From contig NW_026570567.1 in assembly GCF_019649055.1 (NCBI RefSeq), positions 1 to 40,732 on the forward strand: a stretch of DNA of 40,732 nucleotides, in the 5' to 3' direction. Source of the stretch: Paramacrobiotus metropolitanus. Its lineage: Eukaryota > Tardigrada > Eutardigrada > Parachela > Macrobiotidae. The translations under genes and the position numbers were made by a program. The notes under the pieces are model-generated. The model ran no database searches and was not told where the DNA came from. It was given only the letters and a program-made list of their open reading frames with translations. Positions 10,396-19,486 of this stretch are shown one piece after another; position 1 is the first letter of the stretch; each line of letters starts with the position of its first letter.

Positions 10396-10782
10396 CTACC
10401 AACCATGAGGAAAGTGAGGATCAGTTCTCGGCTTCGGAAGATTATAAGGACGATAATACTTGCGAAAGAACTCTTTGTCTGCTTCTTCCTTACTCAGCGC
10501 TGACTGCTGAGACCCACTGGTCATCGTCTTCTCTGATTCTTTCGGAACTTCACGAGACTGCACTGGAGTCTCGGCATTTGGTTTCTCCGCTGTCTTAACC
10601 GCATTAGGTTCGTTCTTCAGATCGTCTTTCACGTGCCAATCGAGCACCTTGGAAGAAAGATCTTCCATCACACGCTCTCTCACGCTGTCTGCCACTTTCA
10701 CGCGATCATCGAATGCATTCTCAGGAAACAACAGAGCTCGAGCACCACTGTGCTGCTTAATAATCTCGCTACGTTTAGACAT
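10396..10782 (-). CDS. Small charged hypothetical protein
   Basis: Open frame of 128 codons from an ATG at 10782 with a good start context (CAACATG). The product is highly charged, with many Lys/Glu, a Thr/Ser-rich middle, and the C-terminal sequence FFRKYYRPYNLPKPRTDPHF. No signal peptide, membrane helix or known domain is seen. It lies between tRNA-like units in the spacer, on the strand of the retroelement genes. It could be an accessory gene; the length and clean composition argue against chance, but only moderately. Confidence 0.5.
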   Translation of the reverse strand: MSKRSEIIKQHSGARALLFPENAFDDRVKVADSVRERVMEDLSSKVLDWHVKDDLKNEPNAVKTAEKPNAETPVQSREVPKESEKTMTSGSQQSALSKEEADKEFFRKYYRPYNLPKPRTDPHFPHGW

Positions 10783-11699
10783 GTTGATGAGAAATTCTCA
10801 ACACAAACACGATTCAAATACCGCAATCAAATCGAGAATCTGCCACTGAAAATCTCACAAATTCTCGGACTGAAACATTGAAGAATTCTGCCGCTCAAAA
10901 ACACACAATACTGACTGTCATACCAAACTCAACACACTGACTCAAACCGCTGACCATACGGAAGCATATAAACGTCACTATTGCCGCTAAACTAATACTG
11001 CACAATTCTGAAAAATTCATAATCCACAACTTATCACCATAATATTTCCGACTATTTTCTGATAAAAAGGAATTTCAAAACATACTGCCAAGTTTCTTGT
11101 GACCTAAACATACGTTAAACGCTACTGTACAGATTTATCTTATAGCCACTGTACTACTACTTTTTGCCTATAGAAATTACTAAAATTCACATATTCCGCC
11201 GTCAATAAAGGAAAATCTCCTACGCGTAACTAGTTACATGAGTATAATTTCTCACATACGTCTCCGCTCGTACACACAAATACTGAAGGATTCACGGTAC
11301 ATATTCTGAAAAATATTGGCTAGTAACTGATGTGGACAGATGACACCGGAAGGCGCCAACATCAGTATTACCATACGTTTTGATGTTTTAAGATTTTCTG
11401 ACACAAACTGTTCTTCACAAAAATACTACAAAACACTCATTACTGCTTCACAGAGGAAAAAAGAAATTTCTACTACAATGTCAGCTCCGCTATACATAAG
11501 ATTTCTCAGCGTACTCCTGATGCGTTCGTTCAGTAGAGCCACTGCTCTACGACTTTTACTACAAACTAACAATTCGAAATTTACATATACCGCCAAAATA
11601 AAAACTGATTCCCTATAAATTACAACTAAAATAATAAGATTCTGGCTTTTCCGCGAATTAATAATTGCAAGATACATCCACCGAAAAATAATACACGCC
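10783..11699. other. AT-rich spacer
   Basis: No gene recognised. It includes ggcgccaacatcagt near 11355, resembling the sequence near 10067. Open frames at 11340-11618 and 11426-11701 overlap on opposite strands and show nothing domain-like. Confidence 0.4.
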
Positions 11700-11788
11700 A
11701 AAAATTATTTTGAAGAGTTGATACCGGTTTCTCTTGGTATGCAATGCGAAAATATCACGAAGGCCGCACTCACTGCGCCAACTACACA
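11700..11788 (-). ncRNA. tRNA-like Pol III unit 6
   Basis: A box TGGCGCAGTGA (11780-11770, 10 of 11), a weak B-box-like TATCAACTC (7 of 9) near 11711-11722, and a T5 run (11704-11700). Lead TGTGTAGT. Confidence 0.35.
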
Positions 11789-11889
11789 GTTACTAAAATT
11801 TACAATTCTAAACACCGCTGATAATTATCAACACATACTGCCCAATAATTACAAAAATAAATCCTACTAAAATTCACATAAAAATTACC

Positions 11890-12004
11890 AAAAATTATGA
11901 CTGTGCTGAGTATCGAACTCTGGAACACATGAAACAAATGCTGCTTATGAAGGTCTCTCTATTCTGCGACTATAAGGTTACTACCCATAAGACACTACAC
12001 ATTT
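11890..12004 (-). ncRNA. tRNA-like Pol III unit 7
   Basis: Perfect B box GTTCGATAC (11918-11910) within a believable T arm: CAGAG, 7-nt loop, CTCAG, 4 of 5 pairs. A-box-like TGTCTTATGGG (11994-11984, 9 of 11). T5 run (11894-11890). This has the best T arm of the series. Confidence 0.5.
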
Positions 12005-12020
12005 CGCTAAAAATAAGGAT

Positions 12021-12137
12021 AAAAAGTTGCCTACAAGCGCTATCCTGATTTAGATCGGATCAGACCTCGTATGCCGACAGGATATCAACTACTCGGAAAG
12101 TTTTACTGTAGCGTTGTCCGTGGCTTCCACCACTACG
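12021..12137 (-). ncRNA. Weak tRNA-like unit 8
   Basis: It has the same lead (AGCGTAGTGG) and a T5 run (12025-12021), but only a weak B-box-like GTCTGATCC at 12066-12058 and no clear A box. A further A-box-only fragment lies at about 12295-12312. Confidence 0.25.
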
Positions 12138-12608
12138 CTAATGAGGCTTTACTAAAAATTACAGACATTTATACTGCTGTAAGTAAAAATACATCCCTAC
12201 GCTAAAATACAAAAAGTGAAAATTTTCCTAAAATTTACTGCATTTTAAAATCTGTTATTGTTTTATTTTTGTAATCACTAAGCTTTGCGGAGTGCTGACA
12301 TTAGCCGCTACACTACAAATTTTCTGTAATTCTTAATGCTATAGATACCGTCTGCTGACGCCGCACTGCTCATACTTATTATTATTTCCTACCATCCATA
12401 ACTGGGAAGCAATAACTCCTTTGAAAACAGAATCACTACTTAATCTCTTTCACAGGTGAAACAATCACCGACATCACACCTCATCTCTGAGAAATTATAC
12501 CAACAAAATTCTTAGGTAACTATTCAACAATTATCACCAAAAATCAGATTACTTAACCCATTCCTAACTGACCAAAGACGACAGAGAATCCATGTCCCAC
12601 ACAATCCT
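12138..12608. other. AT-rich spacer
   Basis: Nothing recognised apart from the A-box-only fragment near 12300. It contains no long open frame. Confidence 0.4.
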
Positions 12609-13887
12609 TCACTTTTTACCAAAAAGCTCGTGAAACGGGTAATCAAAGGGCATACTTTCCCCAGGTCGCATCTTGCGCGCCGTTCCGCGAACTACGTTCT
12701 GCAAACGCTTTTCACCGTTGACAATTGTGCGCCGAGGTTTACGGGTGATTTGAATGCAATTGATCCCATGAACCAGTTTCGATCCGACCTCCGCACGCTT
12801 CTCCGCAATTTGGAAACGGGTAGTCGCTCGATACATTTTTCCGGTTGCCTTTGACAACGCGGGTAAAGCGGTCACGCGCTTGCCGTAATCCGTAATCAGT
12901 CGCGTGTTACGACCCTTGCCGTAAGTGCCCAAAAACGGAATCTTTCCAAGGTGGTTGCGCGCACGCGGGGCTTCTCCATGGGCAGATTCTGCCAACCGTT
13001 TGATCGCCACGGGCTCACGACGGAAACAACGTTGCACCATTGCTTTTTTCACCTTCAAACGTTGAGCCTCCGACAAGTAATTAGGAAATTTGAACTCATT
13101 CATGACTGCATCTTCAATGGGCTCCCAGTTCAATCTTCCCTTCAAATTCGCACAATCGACGCGGAATTTCTGCGGCTTCCCGTCACGGACTTTCTCCGGC
13201 TTGTACTTTTTGTTGTACAGTTCAGCCGACAACTCGGCCAGCGTCTTCGGTTTTTGCTCGGCAGCCTTTGCCGCTTTGGCCGTCTTCTTGGACTCTTTCT
13301 TGGCCCGCTTGATATCGGCCAGCTCAGCTTTCGTCGGCGTTTGCACCTCCTTGTATCCGTACGGGGTGCGATACACGACGCCCGGTTTGTAAGCTGCGCG
13401 CATCTCCGCCAACTGCTGTTCTTTCGATATCTCCGCACGCTCCACACGCTCGGCAATCAACTTGGCCGGCAACCCCTTGTGGTTAGCGTTACGCGGGACT
13501 CCATTCCCGTAGACTGCAGGTCCAACTGCGTCTATAACCATGTGCAGATTCTCAATCTACTGCCACACACCAGCACACACCAAAAACAACAAGGAGATAC
13601 ACTCATCCTGAGTATTTCGTACCTGCATGGCTACTGCTTGCCACTTCCGCATTCTGCTGCTGGGCTTGCACACCCGCACTGCTGGCTTCCACCAACGGCT
13701 GTTCAGCCGCCACGAGGACTTGTTCCTCACCCACCACGATATCGTCTGCGGGTACAAACACCGCATTCACAGGAGCAATCTGCTCCGCCAATTCTTCGGC
13801 CACCACCGCCACTACCGCTGGCTGTCGTTGACGCGGACGCCCAACTGGAGCGATCTGATAATCGTTCAAATTCTTCTTCTCCGCCAT
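12609..13887 (-). CDS. Spliced basic accessory protein
   Basis: Two exons on the minus strand, 13887-13623 and 13531-12609. The intron is 91 bp (CATGCAG|GTACG, TTATAG|AC) and the joined frame is 1188 nt (395 aa). The alternative is two separate small frames, but the phase match favours splicing. Exon 1 (from MAEKKNLNDYQ) is Ala/Val/Glu-rich. Exon 2 begins acidic/basic mixed, has a Lys/Ala-rich helix-like stretch (KESKKTAKAAKAAEQKPK), and a strongly basic C-terminal half with many Arg, ending in FDYPFHELFGKK. The local sequence is more GC-rich than its surroundings. No known domain. It lies 3' of the integrase gene in the same orientation; nucleic-acid binding is a guess from charge. Confidence 0.65.
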
Positions 13888-14820
13888 AATTCCACCACAA
13901 GATCAGTAATAGCACACTCAGTGCTAATAGACGAATAAAATTCTAGCACACTCGTGCCGAAAAACACCAAACAAGAAGGGAAGAACCGAAAGACGTACGG
14001 GTTTTAAATCTAGACTTTTTTAACCATCAACGCACTGTACACTGGCTATTGCCTATGCTGTAACATGGTGATCTTCGGCACGTCACGCCATCGGCGAACC
14101 TTCGAAGATCTGAGTGCCTTAAGGACCCGAACTGTCCTTCCTTTTACAAAAATTTAAAGGATCTATTGGTTCTTTAATTTATTTTTGTATCCTGGATTGA
14201 AAAGACACAAATTAAGAATTTCTGCTAGCGTCTCTCGCTACCGGTGTCCATTGCACCCCAAAACCCCTATGTATTACTGTGCTATACTTAAGCACGCTAC
14301 GACACGACCGGAAGTACTTGGTTTCCCGTGTCCCCTGCATTCCTAAAATTCCAGAAACTACACCAGCTTGAAGGGCATAGGTTTTGTACTATAAGTTTTG
14401 TTTTTGAAAAATTCTGTCCATACCGGCACTTCCGGTGGCGATCCAATCTTGAATACACGCGCCTGTGTTATAACATGCTCGCCGTGTTCTATAATGCTTT
14501 ACTATGCTAGAGTCACTGTTCCTCCTGTTTTATTCCCGTTTCAATTCCATTCTTAATTGTCTTAGACATTTATTTTTCAAGACAATTATTATTTCCGTAA
14601 TTTATTAGTTGAACAGAATTAACCTCACACCGTTTTTGCTTATTCACCATCACATAGATGCAATGTGCCAATTCTGCACAAATTTCGAAGTATTATTTTC
14701 ATCAGCTGTACAATCTAAATAGAACACCCTTTACAGCAATTAAAAACATCCAGAAATAAAAGGATAAAATTTTCCAACACCATTCCCCATTCATAATACG
14801 AGACAAAATAAACATTCCAC
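13888..14820. other. Spacer between accessory genes
   Basis: No gene supported. The region 14130-14210 contains imperfect inverted sequence around cctt..aaagga..tcctgg that could form a weak hairpin. A TTTAAAAC sequence at about 13999-14010 (minus strand) is a possible TATA-like element for the spliced gene starting at 13887. Confidence 0.35.
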
Positions 14821-15591
14821 TCACAAACGAAACTTCTTACGCTCAGGCTCAATTGGCTGGAGGTTAGACGACGATGCCTGCACCTCTTCCTGTTTCTTTG
14901 TTGATCGATAAGGCCGAATACGACCCGTTCGCCAGTTTTTTGGACGTGTTCCCCGCGGTCGCTCGTCTGAGTCATTGTCATTCAAAAATATCGACCGGGC
15001 CTCTTCCGCCTCCTTTTGAGCCATCAATTCAGAGTACCACTCATTGTCATCGCTTTCTTCCTCGGCATCTATGTCCTTCTTGTCCTCATAGTGAGGATGG
15101 TTCTCGAAATACGCTTTCACTTCAGCGTCAATCTCTTTCTTCAGTTGCAAGGTCGGTTGGCCGTCCTCAAGCCACAGAGCATAATGGACCATCTGTTTCT
15201 CCGGACCGCTTGGTCCCACCGGCGGTTCCAGGCCTTTGTCAGTTAACAAGAAATATCGCGTGTGCTCCTTTTCGAGCTGGGTTAGTGGAACCTTCGTTGT
15301 CCCACAATTGTCTTGATTTGGCTGCTCCCACACAAATTCACCGTTTTCAACCGTTAGGCCACCTGTTTTTCTTGTCATCGTGCAGTCACTTTCTGCCAGG
15401 ACCTTAACTGCTGCGTCTACACGGAGACCCAAAATGCGGTCCCGTTGAGCTGGTTGCTTATCGACTTCCTTACGAAAAACTTCCCATTCATACGGGGTCC
15501 AAATCTCATTGCTACCGGGTAGAGCTGGAAGAGTAGTTCTATCCATTTCTTCCCAGAATTGATCAGTTTGCCAAGGCAACTTAACTGCCAT
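14821..15591 (-). CDS. Acidic accessory protein with basic tail
   Basis: Open frame of 256 codons from an ATG at 15591 (MAVKLPWQTDQFWEEMDR). The N-terminal 100 residues are Trp-rich and look globular. Residues about 160-210 are very acidic (DIDAEEESDDNEWYSE), and the C-terminal 45 residues turn basic and end in PERKKFRL, resembling a nuclear signal. It is the first gene after the integrase (621 bp away), where env or accessory genes sit in retroviruses. It has no signal peptide or membrane segment, so it is not an envelope. No family recognised. Confidence 0.65.
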   Translation of the reverse strand: MAVKLPWQTDQFWEEMDRTTLPALPGSNEIWTPYEWEVFRKEVDKQPAQRDRILGLRVDAAVKVLAESDCTMTRKTGGLTVENGEFVWEQPNQDNCGTTKVPLTQLEKEHTRYFLLTDKGLEPPVGPSGPEKQMVHYALWLEDGQPTLQLKKEIDAEVKAYFENHPHYEDKKDIDAEEESDDNEWYSELMAQKEAEEARSIFLNDNDSDERPRGTRPKNWRTGRIRPYRSTKKQEEVQASSSNLQPIEPERKKFRL

Positions 15592-16212
15592 TCTTCTTGC
15601 ACCGGAGTCTCGTAATTTAGCAAAAATTTAGAAACTGTTAGCTAACCCGAAAATTTCATACTGGCTTTCGTAATACCGCTCTTAATTATTCACCAGCTGA
15701 TTTCTCGTCTTGACACGGTACTGACCACTGTACTACAACATTGTACTAAAAATACACCACTAACACTGTTTGCTACCAAGTCGTAATTTCACTACACGGA
15801 CAACTTATTTTGCGGATGATTCAGCAGCTACAGACCGCATACTACAATTTCACCTCCCTTACGTTAATTGACATCGCTATTCCGCGTCCATAGATATCTT
15901 TTGAAAAATGAAAAAGTTAATTCTAAACTTCAACCCGCAATGCGGCTGCTTATACTTGGCACGCCTAATGCCGTACTGTGAATGCAATATAGTGCCCATC
16001 GCAACGCCTGCTTCTTTTTGCCGCTAGACTACAAATTCCCGCAAAAATTTGTTATGCCGCTGCATACTGCGAGATCAAGCTTTCGTTCCTTATTTACAAA
16101 ATACAGCTCGCCATAGATCGGCGTTAACGAAGAAGCATTCTGTACCTCAGCCATTAAACTACAACATTCAACAAGATTATAGCATTATAGCACCCAGTGA
16201 CTGCTCACAGAT
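15592..16212. other. Spacer after the integrase gene, with a tRNA-like fragment
   Basis: At about 16040-16155 on the minus strand there is a lead TTGTAGTTTAATGGCTGAGG, a weak B-box-like CTTGATCTC and a T5 run, in the style of the units at 8.8-12 kb. No 3' LTR or polypurine tract was recognised here, although an ordinary Ty3/Gypsy element would end at this place. Confidence 0.35.
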
Positions 16213-17850
16213 TTATGATTTCTTCCTTGGGCGACCCCTTCCACGTTTCGGTGCTGCTTTTGTTTGAGCCGAAACCTGCTTCTGCTGGTTTATGACTTTA
16301 TCTCTTTTGTTAGTCTCAAAATTTGTCGGCTGAGCTGCTACCAAAGCTAACTCCTCTTCTGTTAATTCATACGTCCCAATGTCAGGTATTACAGGGTCGG
16401 GAAGCAAAACATTCTCACCCACTACTTCCAAACCTTCTTTACATTTCAAGGGTTTCGCCGGTTTATCTTCCGGCTCGTTCTCTGGTGTTGCTTCTCTAAA
16501 CGTATAAGGTTTCAGACGGGACACGTGAGCCCTGTCTCGCCTGACATTGCCCTTTGCAGTAGACGTAACAATGTAATGCGCATCATCGATTTTCTTCTCA
16601 ATGACGTATTCTGAAGTCCACTTGGGTAACAGGGAATTATTTTTCCCTTTTGTCTGCCCTATCTTATGCAACATGACCTGATCGCCAACTTTGTACTCAA
16701 CTGCCACCTTATTTTCGTCATAACGAATCTTATCCGCCAATTTGTGCTGTAATTCACCCACGTGAACTAAGTCCAGGCATTCCGCTAGTGTCTGTTGCAG
16801 TTTTTGAATATACACATGCGCCGGTATCGGATACTTCTCAATTTCTACTTCTGGAATGAAGTTGTGAATAGGTAACCGCATCTTGGTGCCAAACATAAGT
16901 TCAAAAGGTGAAAATCCAGTACGGTTAACGACCTTACTATTAAATGCCGCACATAGACCGGGCAAAAATGAATCCCAATCTGTTTGCCTGTCGTTAATGT
17001 ACTTTGCAATTGCTCTCTTCGCCTCTCCAACTCGTTTTTCAACTAAACCATTACCTTGTTGGTGACCGGCGGTAGTCGGTACATGCGTGGTGTCTGTAAG
17101 CGCCATTAGTTCTTTAAAAACTTCGGACATAAAGTTCGTCCCGCGGTCACTCGTAATACTGACTGGCATGCCAAACATCATGCAAATGCGTCTGTACAAG
17201 AACATCGCCGTTGTGAACGCATCAATTGTTTTAACTGCCTCCATAACCACAAATTTCGATCCGTAGTCTACAGCGATAATTATATTTTTATTCCCTTCTT
17301 TGCTTGTCGGGAGTGCTGGTGCTATGTCGATAGCCCAAGCCGAGCGTGGCTCAACAATCGGATTTGTCATCATATAACCTTGCGTCGCCGTATTCTTCGG
17401 ATTTATTGCCTGACACTGCACACATGATTTACAAAAACTTTCGATATCCTGCCTCAGTCCGGGCCAGTAAAAGGTTCTGTACATTCTTAACCATGTTGCT
17501 GTTACACCCAGGTGTGCGCTATGCACTTTATCGTGATTTTCTTGTAGAAATTTCGTGCGCCATTTCAGGGGTACATAGAACATAAAGAATTCTTTACCTT
17601 CCAGGCAATACCGGTAATAGAGGACGCCTTGCCTCAAAACAAACTTCTTTAACTGTTTAATTTCAAATGGGGACAATTTAATACCATCCGCCTCTTTTTT
17701 AGCTGCTAAACGCCACCTTTGGATGGCCGGATCCTTTGATTGTTCATTTGCCCAGAACTCTGCTTTGTCTCTTGCGACCAACGTATACTGTTTCGTTCCT
17801 ACTGAGCCATTCATACCGTTAGACTGGCCAGCTGTCGTTTCCATAGACAT
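16213..17850 (-). CDS. Ty3/Gypsy integrase (pol)
   Basis: Integrase that inserts retroelement cDNA. The frame has 545 codons from ATG 17850 and is also open upstream, so it can be entered from the RT frame by a -1 shift. Residues about 90-150 form the HHCC zinc domain (HSAHLG ... FYWPGLRQDIE ... CKSCVQC). The RNase H-like core has the three acidic residues in AWAIDIA, SDRGTNF and GLVEKR. Beyond it is a GPY/F-like module (VEYKVGDQVMLHKIG ... YVIEKKI). The tail is basic and AT-hook-like (KRGRGRPRKKS). The catalytic core looks intact. Only 11 nt separate its ATG from the RT stop codon. Confidence 0.9.
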   Translation of the reverse strand: MSMETTAGQSNGMNGSVGTKQYTLVARDKAEFWANEQSKDPAIQRWRLAAKKEADGIKLSPFEIKQLKKFVLRQGVLYYRYCLEGKEFFMFYVPLKWRTKFLQENHDKVHSAHLGVTATWLRMYRTFYWPGLRQDIESFCKSCVQCQAINPKNTATQGYMMTNPIVEPRSAWAIDIAPALPTSKEGNKNIIIAVDYGSKFVVMEAVKTIDAFTTAMFLYRRICMMFGMPVSITSDRGTNFMSEVFKELMALTDTTHVPTTAGHQQGNGLVEKRVGEAKRAIAKYINDRQTDWDSFLPGLCAAFNSKVVNRTGFSPFELMFGTKMRLPIHNFIPEVEIEKYPIPAHVYIQKLQQTLAECLDLVHVGELQHKLADKIRYDENKVAVEYKVGDQVMLHKIGQTKGKNNSLLPKWTSEYVIEKKIDDAHYIVTSTAKGNVRRDRAHVSRLKPYTFREATPENEPEDKPAKPLKCKEGLEVVGENVLLPDPVIPDIGTYELTEEELALVAAQPTNFETNKRDKVINQQKQVSAQTKAAPKRGRGRPRKKS

Positions 17851-17861
17851 ACACTGAACTC

Positions 17862-19466
17862 TTATAGTGTTACGTTTCGCTTCCTGTAGTCTAATATCTT
17901 CGCATTGTTTCTGTAGTTTTCGTCCCCGTTGAATGGTTCGCCCTGCCTATAGTCAACTTCCACATCAGACTCATTTGATGCTGGTTCAGGCTGATCGCCC
18001 GGGTTTCGTGACAGCGCGTCTGCTATTACATTATCTTTGCCCTTTACATATTCAGGCTTCACATTAAACTGCTGCAGATAGAGTGCCCAACGACCAATAC
18101 GACTTCCCATATCTTTTAAATTGTGCAAAAATGTTAAGGCTTGGTGGTCAGTATGGACTTCGATTTTCTTATCTCCGATAAAATGTTTCCATTTCCTTAA
18201 TGCCGAAACCAATCCAAATGCTTCAAGCTCAGACGGAAAATAATTTTTCTTCTGAGACTGGGTTAAAACCTTGCTTAAAAATGCTACCGGTTTCCATTCA
18301 CCATTAATTTCCTGCTGTAAAACTGCACCAACAGCTGTCATACTTGCATCGACGTGGATTTTTGTATTAGCTTCTGGATCGAACCTTGCCAGAACCGGAG
18401 CTTCTACTAACGCCTTTTTCAACGCTTTTACTGCTTCCTCCTGTTCAAGTCCCCATTCCCATTTTGCTTTTTTGGGAATTAACCGCTGCAACGGTTCTGC
18501 CATTTCTTGAAAATGCTCAATGAACTGCCGGTAATAACCGACCATACCTAAAAACCGCATAATATCTTTCCTATCCTTAAATGGTCCAAATTTCTGAACC
18601 GCTTCCGTTTTCTCGGGATCACAAGAGATACCATTTTTATCAACTACATGCCCCAAGAAACTAATTGTGTCAACAAAAAATTTACATTTTTCAGGATTTA
18701 TGGTCCAGCCACACTCCTCTAAACGCAACAACAATTCTTCAATATCTTTTTTATGCTGAGCTTTATCTTTACTATAACAGATAATGTCGTCAATAAATAC
18801 TAATGCATTCTTCCATTTAATGCCAACAAGTGTGAGATCCATAGCGCGCTGGAACGCGGCCGGCGCGTCTTTCATCCCAAAAGGGAGAACTCTATACTGA
18901 TACTGAAAATCCTCGCCCACCATTGTTGCTTTCTGCTTGTCTTCATCTTTTAATTTAATTTGCCAAAAACCGCTTTTTAAGTCTATCTTGCTAAACACTG
19001 TTGCTCCTCTGAGCGCGTTCAAAATATCATCCACTCTGGGTAACGGATAACTACTGCCTAATAATTTATCGTTCAGTTTTCTGAAATCAACCGTTAGTCT
19101 CCTTGACCCATCTTTTTTCTTAACAATGCAAATCGGACTTCCCCATGGGGAGTTCGTCGGTTCTATAATTCCATCTTTTATCATTTCTTCTGTTTTGGCT
19201 CTCAGCCACTTACGATCTTCCAACGATGTCCGATACGGTGGAGTCCTAATAGGTTGGCTGTCACCTGTATTTACCGGATGCTCATAAATTGTACAACAGC
19301 CTACCGGTCTTTCCTTTGTCGGAAGTACGCCTTTTGCTTTATAAATTGATTTCTTAAAATCTGCCTTATCTTGCTCATCTGCTAAATTACCCAATTTAAT
19401 TTTGCTAAAGGTTTCCTCTGTTTCCGGATCCACTTCACCGGTGTTAGATTTTTTAACTATATTCAT
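17862..19466 (-). CDS. Reverse transcriptase-RNase H (pol)
   Basis: Copies the element's RNA into DNA. The frame has 534 codons from ATG 19466. RT fingers and palm carry SPWGSPICIVKKKDGSRR, FSKIDLKSGFWQI, LPFGMKDAPAAFQ and the active site VFIDDIICYS (about 18800-18775). The thumb and connection carry FLGMVGYYRQFI. RNase H has IHVDASMTAVGAVL, LEAFGLVSAL and HTDHQALTFL, and ends with DNVIADALSR. Every block expected of Ty3/Gypsy RT-RH is present without stops. It is a separate frame from its neighbours: the upstream frame stops 20 nt before this ATG, and the integrase ATG is 11 nt after the stop. Both offsets equal a -1 shift. Confidence 0.93.
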   Translation of the reverse strand: MNIVKKSNTGEVDPETEETFSKIKLGNLADEQDKADFKKSIYKAKGVLPTKERPVGCCTIYEHPVNTGDSQPIRTPPYRTSLEDRKWLRAKTEEMIKDGIIEPTNSPWGSPICIVKKKDGSRRLTVDFRKLNDKLLGSSYPLPRVDDILNALRGATVFSKIDLKSGFWQIKLKDEDKQKATMVGEDFQYQYRVLPFGMKDAPAAFQRAMDLTLVGIKWKNALVFIDDIICYSKDKAQHKKDIEELLLRLEECGWTINPEKCKFFVDTISFLGHVVDKNGISCDPEKTEAVQKFGPFKDRKDIMRFLGMVGYYRQFIEHFQEMAEPLQRLIPKKAKWEWGLEQEEAVKALKKALVEAPVLARFDPEANTKIHVDASMTAVGAVLQQEINGEWKPVAFLSKVLTQSQKKNYFPSELEAFGLVSALRKWKHFIGDKKIEVHTDHQALTFLHNLKDMGSRIGRWALYLQQFNVKPEYVKGKDNVIADALSRNPGDQPEPASNESDVEVDYRQGEPFNGDENYRNNAKILDYRKRNVTL

Positions 19467-19486
19467 AGCGTTACACTCGCATGTCG

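Noticed and set aside
8824-12137. Functional tRNA genes
   Set aside because: Boxes and terminators are present but acceptor stems and most T stems do not pair, and the box spacing is too long for ordinary tRNAs.
12951-13889. 312-codon plus-strand open frame
   Set aside because: Antisense shadow of the spliced basic gene; Arg/Leu/His-rich, no domain.
14821-15591. Envelope gene after integrase
   Set aside because: No signal peptide, membrane helix or cysteine pattern; an acidic soluble protein.
17854-17873. A 20-nt GT...AG micro-intron joining RT and integrase in frame
   Set aside because: Far shorter than the other introns here (52 bp and up); a frame match has a one-in-three chance.
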